From assembly GCA_030619405.1 (NCBI GenBank), contig JAUXBK010000005.1, forward strand, positions 1 to 27,542: DNA of 27,542 nt, given 5' to 3'. The notes under the pieces were generated by a model that was given only the letters and a program-made list of their open reading frames with translations, was not told where the DNA came from and made no database searches. Below are positions 26,244 to 27,542 of the stretch, in pieces; position 1 is the first letter of the stretch, and every line of letters begins with the position of its first letter. Origin of the DNA: Sedimenticola sp. (GTDB lineage Bacteria > Pseudomonadota > Gammaproteobacteria > Chromatiales > Chromatiaceae). Position numbers and translations under genes: made by a program.

Positions 26244-27324
26244 ATCCCCCGGGCTTCAACCGCCCCGGCAGTACCGGCTTAAGTTTTCCGGCCATCTCCC
26301 GCAGTAACGCCTCGGTGGTCTCCCAGTCGATGCAGGCATCGGTGACCGAGACCCCGTACTGCAGTTGACTGAGATCTTCGGGAATCGGCTGGTTGCCGGC
26401 GTGGAGGTTGCTCTCCAGCATCACCCCCATAATGGAGCGGCTCCCCTCCAGCACCTGATTTGCCACGTTCTCCCCCACCAGGGGTTGCAGCTCGAACTGC
26501 TTGTTGGAGTTGCCGTGACTGCAGTCGATCATGATGTTCACCGGCAGCCCGGCCTTGGCCAGAGCCGCTTCACACAGCGCCACATGCACCGAGTCATAGT
26601 TGGGCAGATCACTACCACCCCGCAGGATGATGTGACCGCAGACGTTGCCCTTGGTCTGGATCACCGCCACCTGGCCCGCCTGGTTGATACCCAGAAAACT
26701 GTGGGGGCATGACACCGACTGCAGGGCGTTGATCGCTACCGTCAACCCCCCGTCGGTACCGTTCTTGAACCCCACCGGCATGGAGAGGCCGGATGCCATC
26801 TCCCGGTGGGTCTGGGATTCGGTGGTGCGGGCACCGATGGCCGACCAGGAGAACAGATCTGCCAGATACTGCGGGCTGATGGGGTCCAACGCCTCGGTCG
26901 CCACCGGCAGGCCCAGATCGGCCAGCCACAGCAGCAGCTCCCGGGCCTGGTGCAACCCCTCTTCGATATCGAATGAGTCATCCATCCGAGGGTCGTTGAT
27001 CAGCCCTTTCCAGCCAACGGTGGTGCGCGGTTTCTCGAAATAGATGCGCATCACGATAAACAGGGTGTCACCCAACTCGTCGTGCAGCTGCTTCAGCCTG
27101 AGGGCATACTCTTTGGCGGCATCCGGGTCATGGATGGAACAGGGGCCGGTCACCACCAGGAAACGGTGATCCGACCCCTTCAAGATACTCCGGATCACCT
27201 GGCGGCCGGCCCAGACCGTCTCCTCACCCCGGGCCGGGTTGGGGAGTCGTCGCTTGAGCTCTGCCGGCGAAATCAGCACCCGCTCGGCGGCAACGTTGGT
27301 ATTGTTGAGGCTGTCTTTTATCAT
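26242..27324 (-). CDS. aroF: 3-deoxy-7-phosphoheptulonate synthase, AroF-like
   Basis: Class I DAHP synthase (360 residues) condensing PEP and erythrose-4-phosphate, the first step to aromatic amino acids. Conserved segments are VVTGPCSIHD, YFEKPRTTVGWKGL, SAIGARTTESQTHREMASGL and GFKNGTDGG; DCSHGNSNK is also present. GINQAGQVA and the MIKDSLNN start resemble tyrosine-sensitive AroF more than AroG, so feedback by tyrosine is likely but unproven. The ATG at 27324 has no visible ribosome site, and only three bases separate it from a 17-bp operator-like box. The gene is convergent with the candidate sRNA. Confidence 0.94.
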   Translation of the reverse strand: MIKDSLNNTNVAAERVLISPAELKRRLPNPARGEETVWAGRQVIRSILKGSDHRFLVVTGPCSIHDPDAAKEYALRLKQLHDELGDTLFIVMRIYFEKPRTTVGWKGLINDPRMDDSFDIEEGLHQARELLLWLADLGLPVATEALDPISPQYLADLFSWSAIGARTTESQTHREMASGLSMPVGFKNGTDGGLTVAINALQSVSCPHSFLGINQAGQVAVIQTKGNVCGHIILRGGSDLPNYDSVHVALCEAALAKAGLPVNIMIDCSHGNSNKQFELQPLVGENVANQVLEGSRSIMGVMLESNLHAGNQPIPEDLSQLQYGVSVTDACIDWETTEALLREMAGKLKPVLPGRLKPGG

Positions 27325-27327
27325 AGA

Positions 27328-27344
27328 TGTCAGAAAATTTTACA
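27328..27344. promoter_or_regulatory. Operator-like box 1 (TGTCAGAAAATTTTACA)
   Basis: A 17-bp near-palindrome (TGT...ACA ends) identical to box 2 at 27392-27408. Identity over 17 bases within 65 bases argues for a shared DNA-binding protein. It sits three bases upstream of the aroF start codon, so bound protein could also hinder aroF. Confidence 0.65.
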
Positions 27345-27391
27345 GTAGTCGTGTTTTTCAATCCACTATAAGCGAATGAAAACCCTGCTTT

Positions 27392-27408
27392 TGTCAGAAA
27401 ATTTTACA
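27392..27408. promoter_or_regulatory. Operator-like box 2 (TGTCAGAAAATTTTACA)
   Basis: Second identical copy, 64 bp centre to centre from box 1, about six helical turns, so both faces would align. It lies roughly 140 bp upstream of the expected start of the sigma-54 promoter below, a usual distance for enhancer-binding proteins. Confidence 0.65.
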
Positions 27409-27516
27409 CTCGAGCGGCGGGTGAAGCTGGTAACCGTTAGAAATTTCTGAGAACTGTGTTACTAAACAGCGAAAATACAGGAGGTTAACACCATAGAAAC
27501 AGGGCTCCATTACGGT

Positions 27517-27534
27517 TTGGCTCGAAATTTGCCT
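27517..27534 (+). promoter_or_regulatory. Sigma-54 (RpoN) promoter pointing out of the window
   Basis: TTTGGCTCGAAATTTGCC places GG at 27519-27520 and GC at 27531-27532, the 12-base spacing of -24/-12 elements, and agrees well with the TTGGCACG-N4-TTGC consensus. Transcription would start at about 27543, just past the window, so the gene it serves is not visible. No coding frame of note lies between 27325 and the end. Confidence 0.7.
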
Positions 27535-27542
27535 TACTTTAA

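Noticed and set aside
27430..27440. GTAACCGTTAG as another end of the IS66-like MITE
   Set aside because: Only nine of the eleven terminal bases match, with no second end at a suitable distance and no flanking duplication.

Overview
The window is from a GC-rich proteobacterium, most likely a gammaproteobacterium. The clues are the carA-carB-greA-yhbY order, a split two-subunit glycine decarboxylase (gcvPA/gcvPB), an AroF-type DAHP synthase and several c-di-GMP signalling proteins. A sulfur-oxidiser-like (Chromatiales or Sedimenticola-type) lineage is my guess from general resemblance; the sequence does not prove it.

Layout. Bases 1-5781 hold housekeeping genes: carA and carB (carbamoyl phosphate synthetase), greA, and a convergent yhbY. 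The familiar continuation rlmE-ftsH is absent. In its place is a decayed SEC-C (YecA/UPF0149-like) gene on the minus strand. From 6358 to 12445 the region is accessory and partly decaying. It has a diguanylate cyclase, an ABC-type substrate-binding gene broken by a 93-bp IS66-like MITE, a TonB-dependent receptor with an in-frame amber stop, a terminal-inverted-repeat element, and a DUF3391/HD-GYP phosphodiesterase. From 12545 to 17136 two translationally coupled genes encode a LysM-FecR-FnIII envelope protein and a CHASE2-PAS-GGDEF-EAL sensor. moaB follows, then a REC-PAS-GGDEF-EAL response regulator with an upstream HDOD/ATPase mini-protein that looks like an internally deleted histidine kinase.

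The right-hand part (21048-25995) is the glycine cleavage operon gcvT-gcvH-gcvPA-gcvPB with dgkA overlapping its end, all on the minus strand. Upstream of gcvT is a likely unannotated plus-strand small RNA: a long hairpin, an anti-Shine-Dalgarno CU-rich linker and an intrinsic terminator that runs into the aroF stop codon. An AroF-like DAHP synthase follows. The last 220 bases carry two identical 17-bp operator-like boxes, 64 bp apart, and a near-consensus sigma-54 promoter pointing out of the window.

Two themes stand out. Four c-di-GMP proteins (one cyclase, one HD-GYP, two GGDEF-EAL) lie within 14 kb. Intergenic space is rich in small repeats: a MITE, a TIR element with a solo copy between carA and carB, and three different inverted repeats built from 9-10 bp periodic units.
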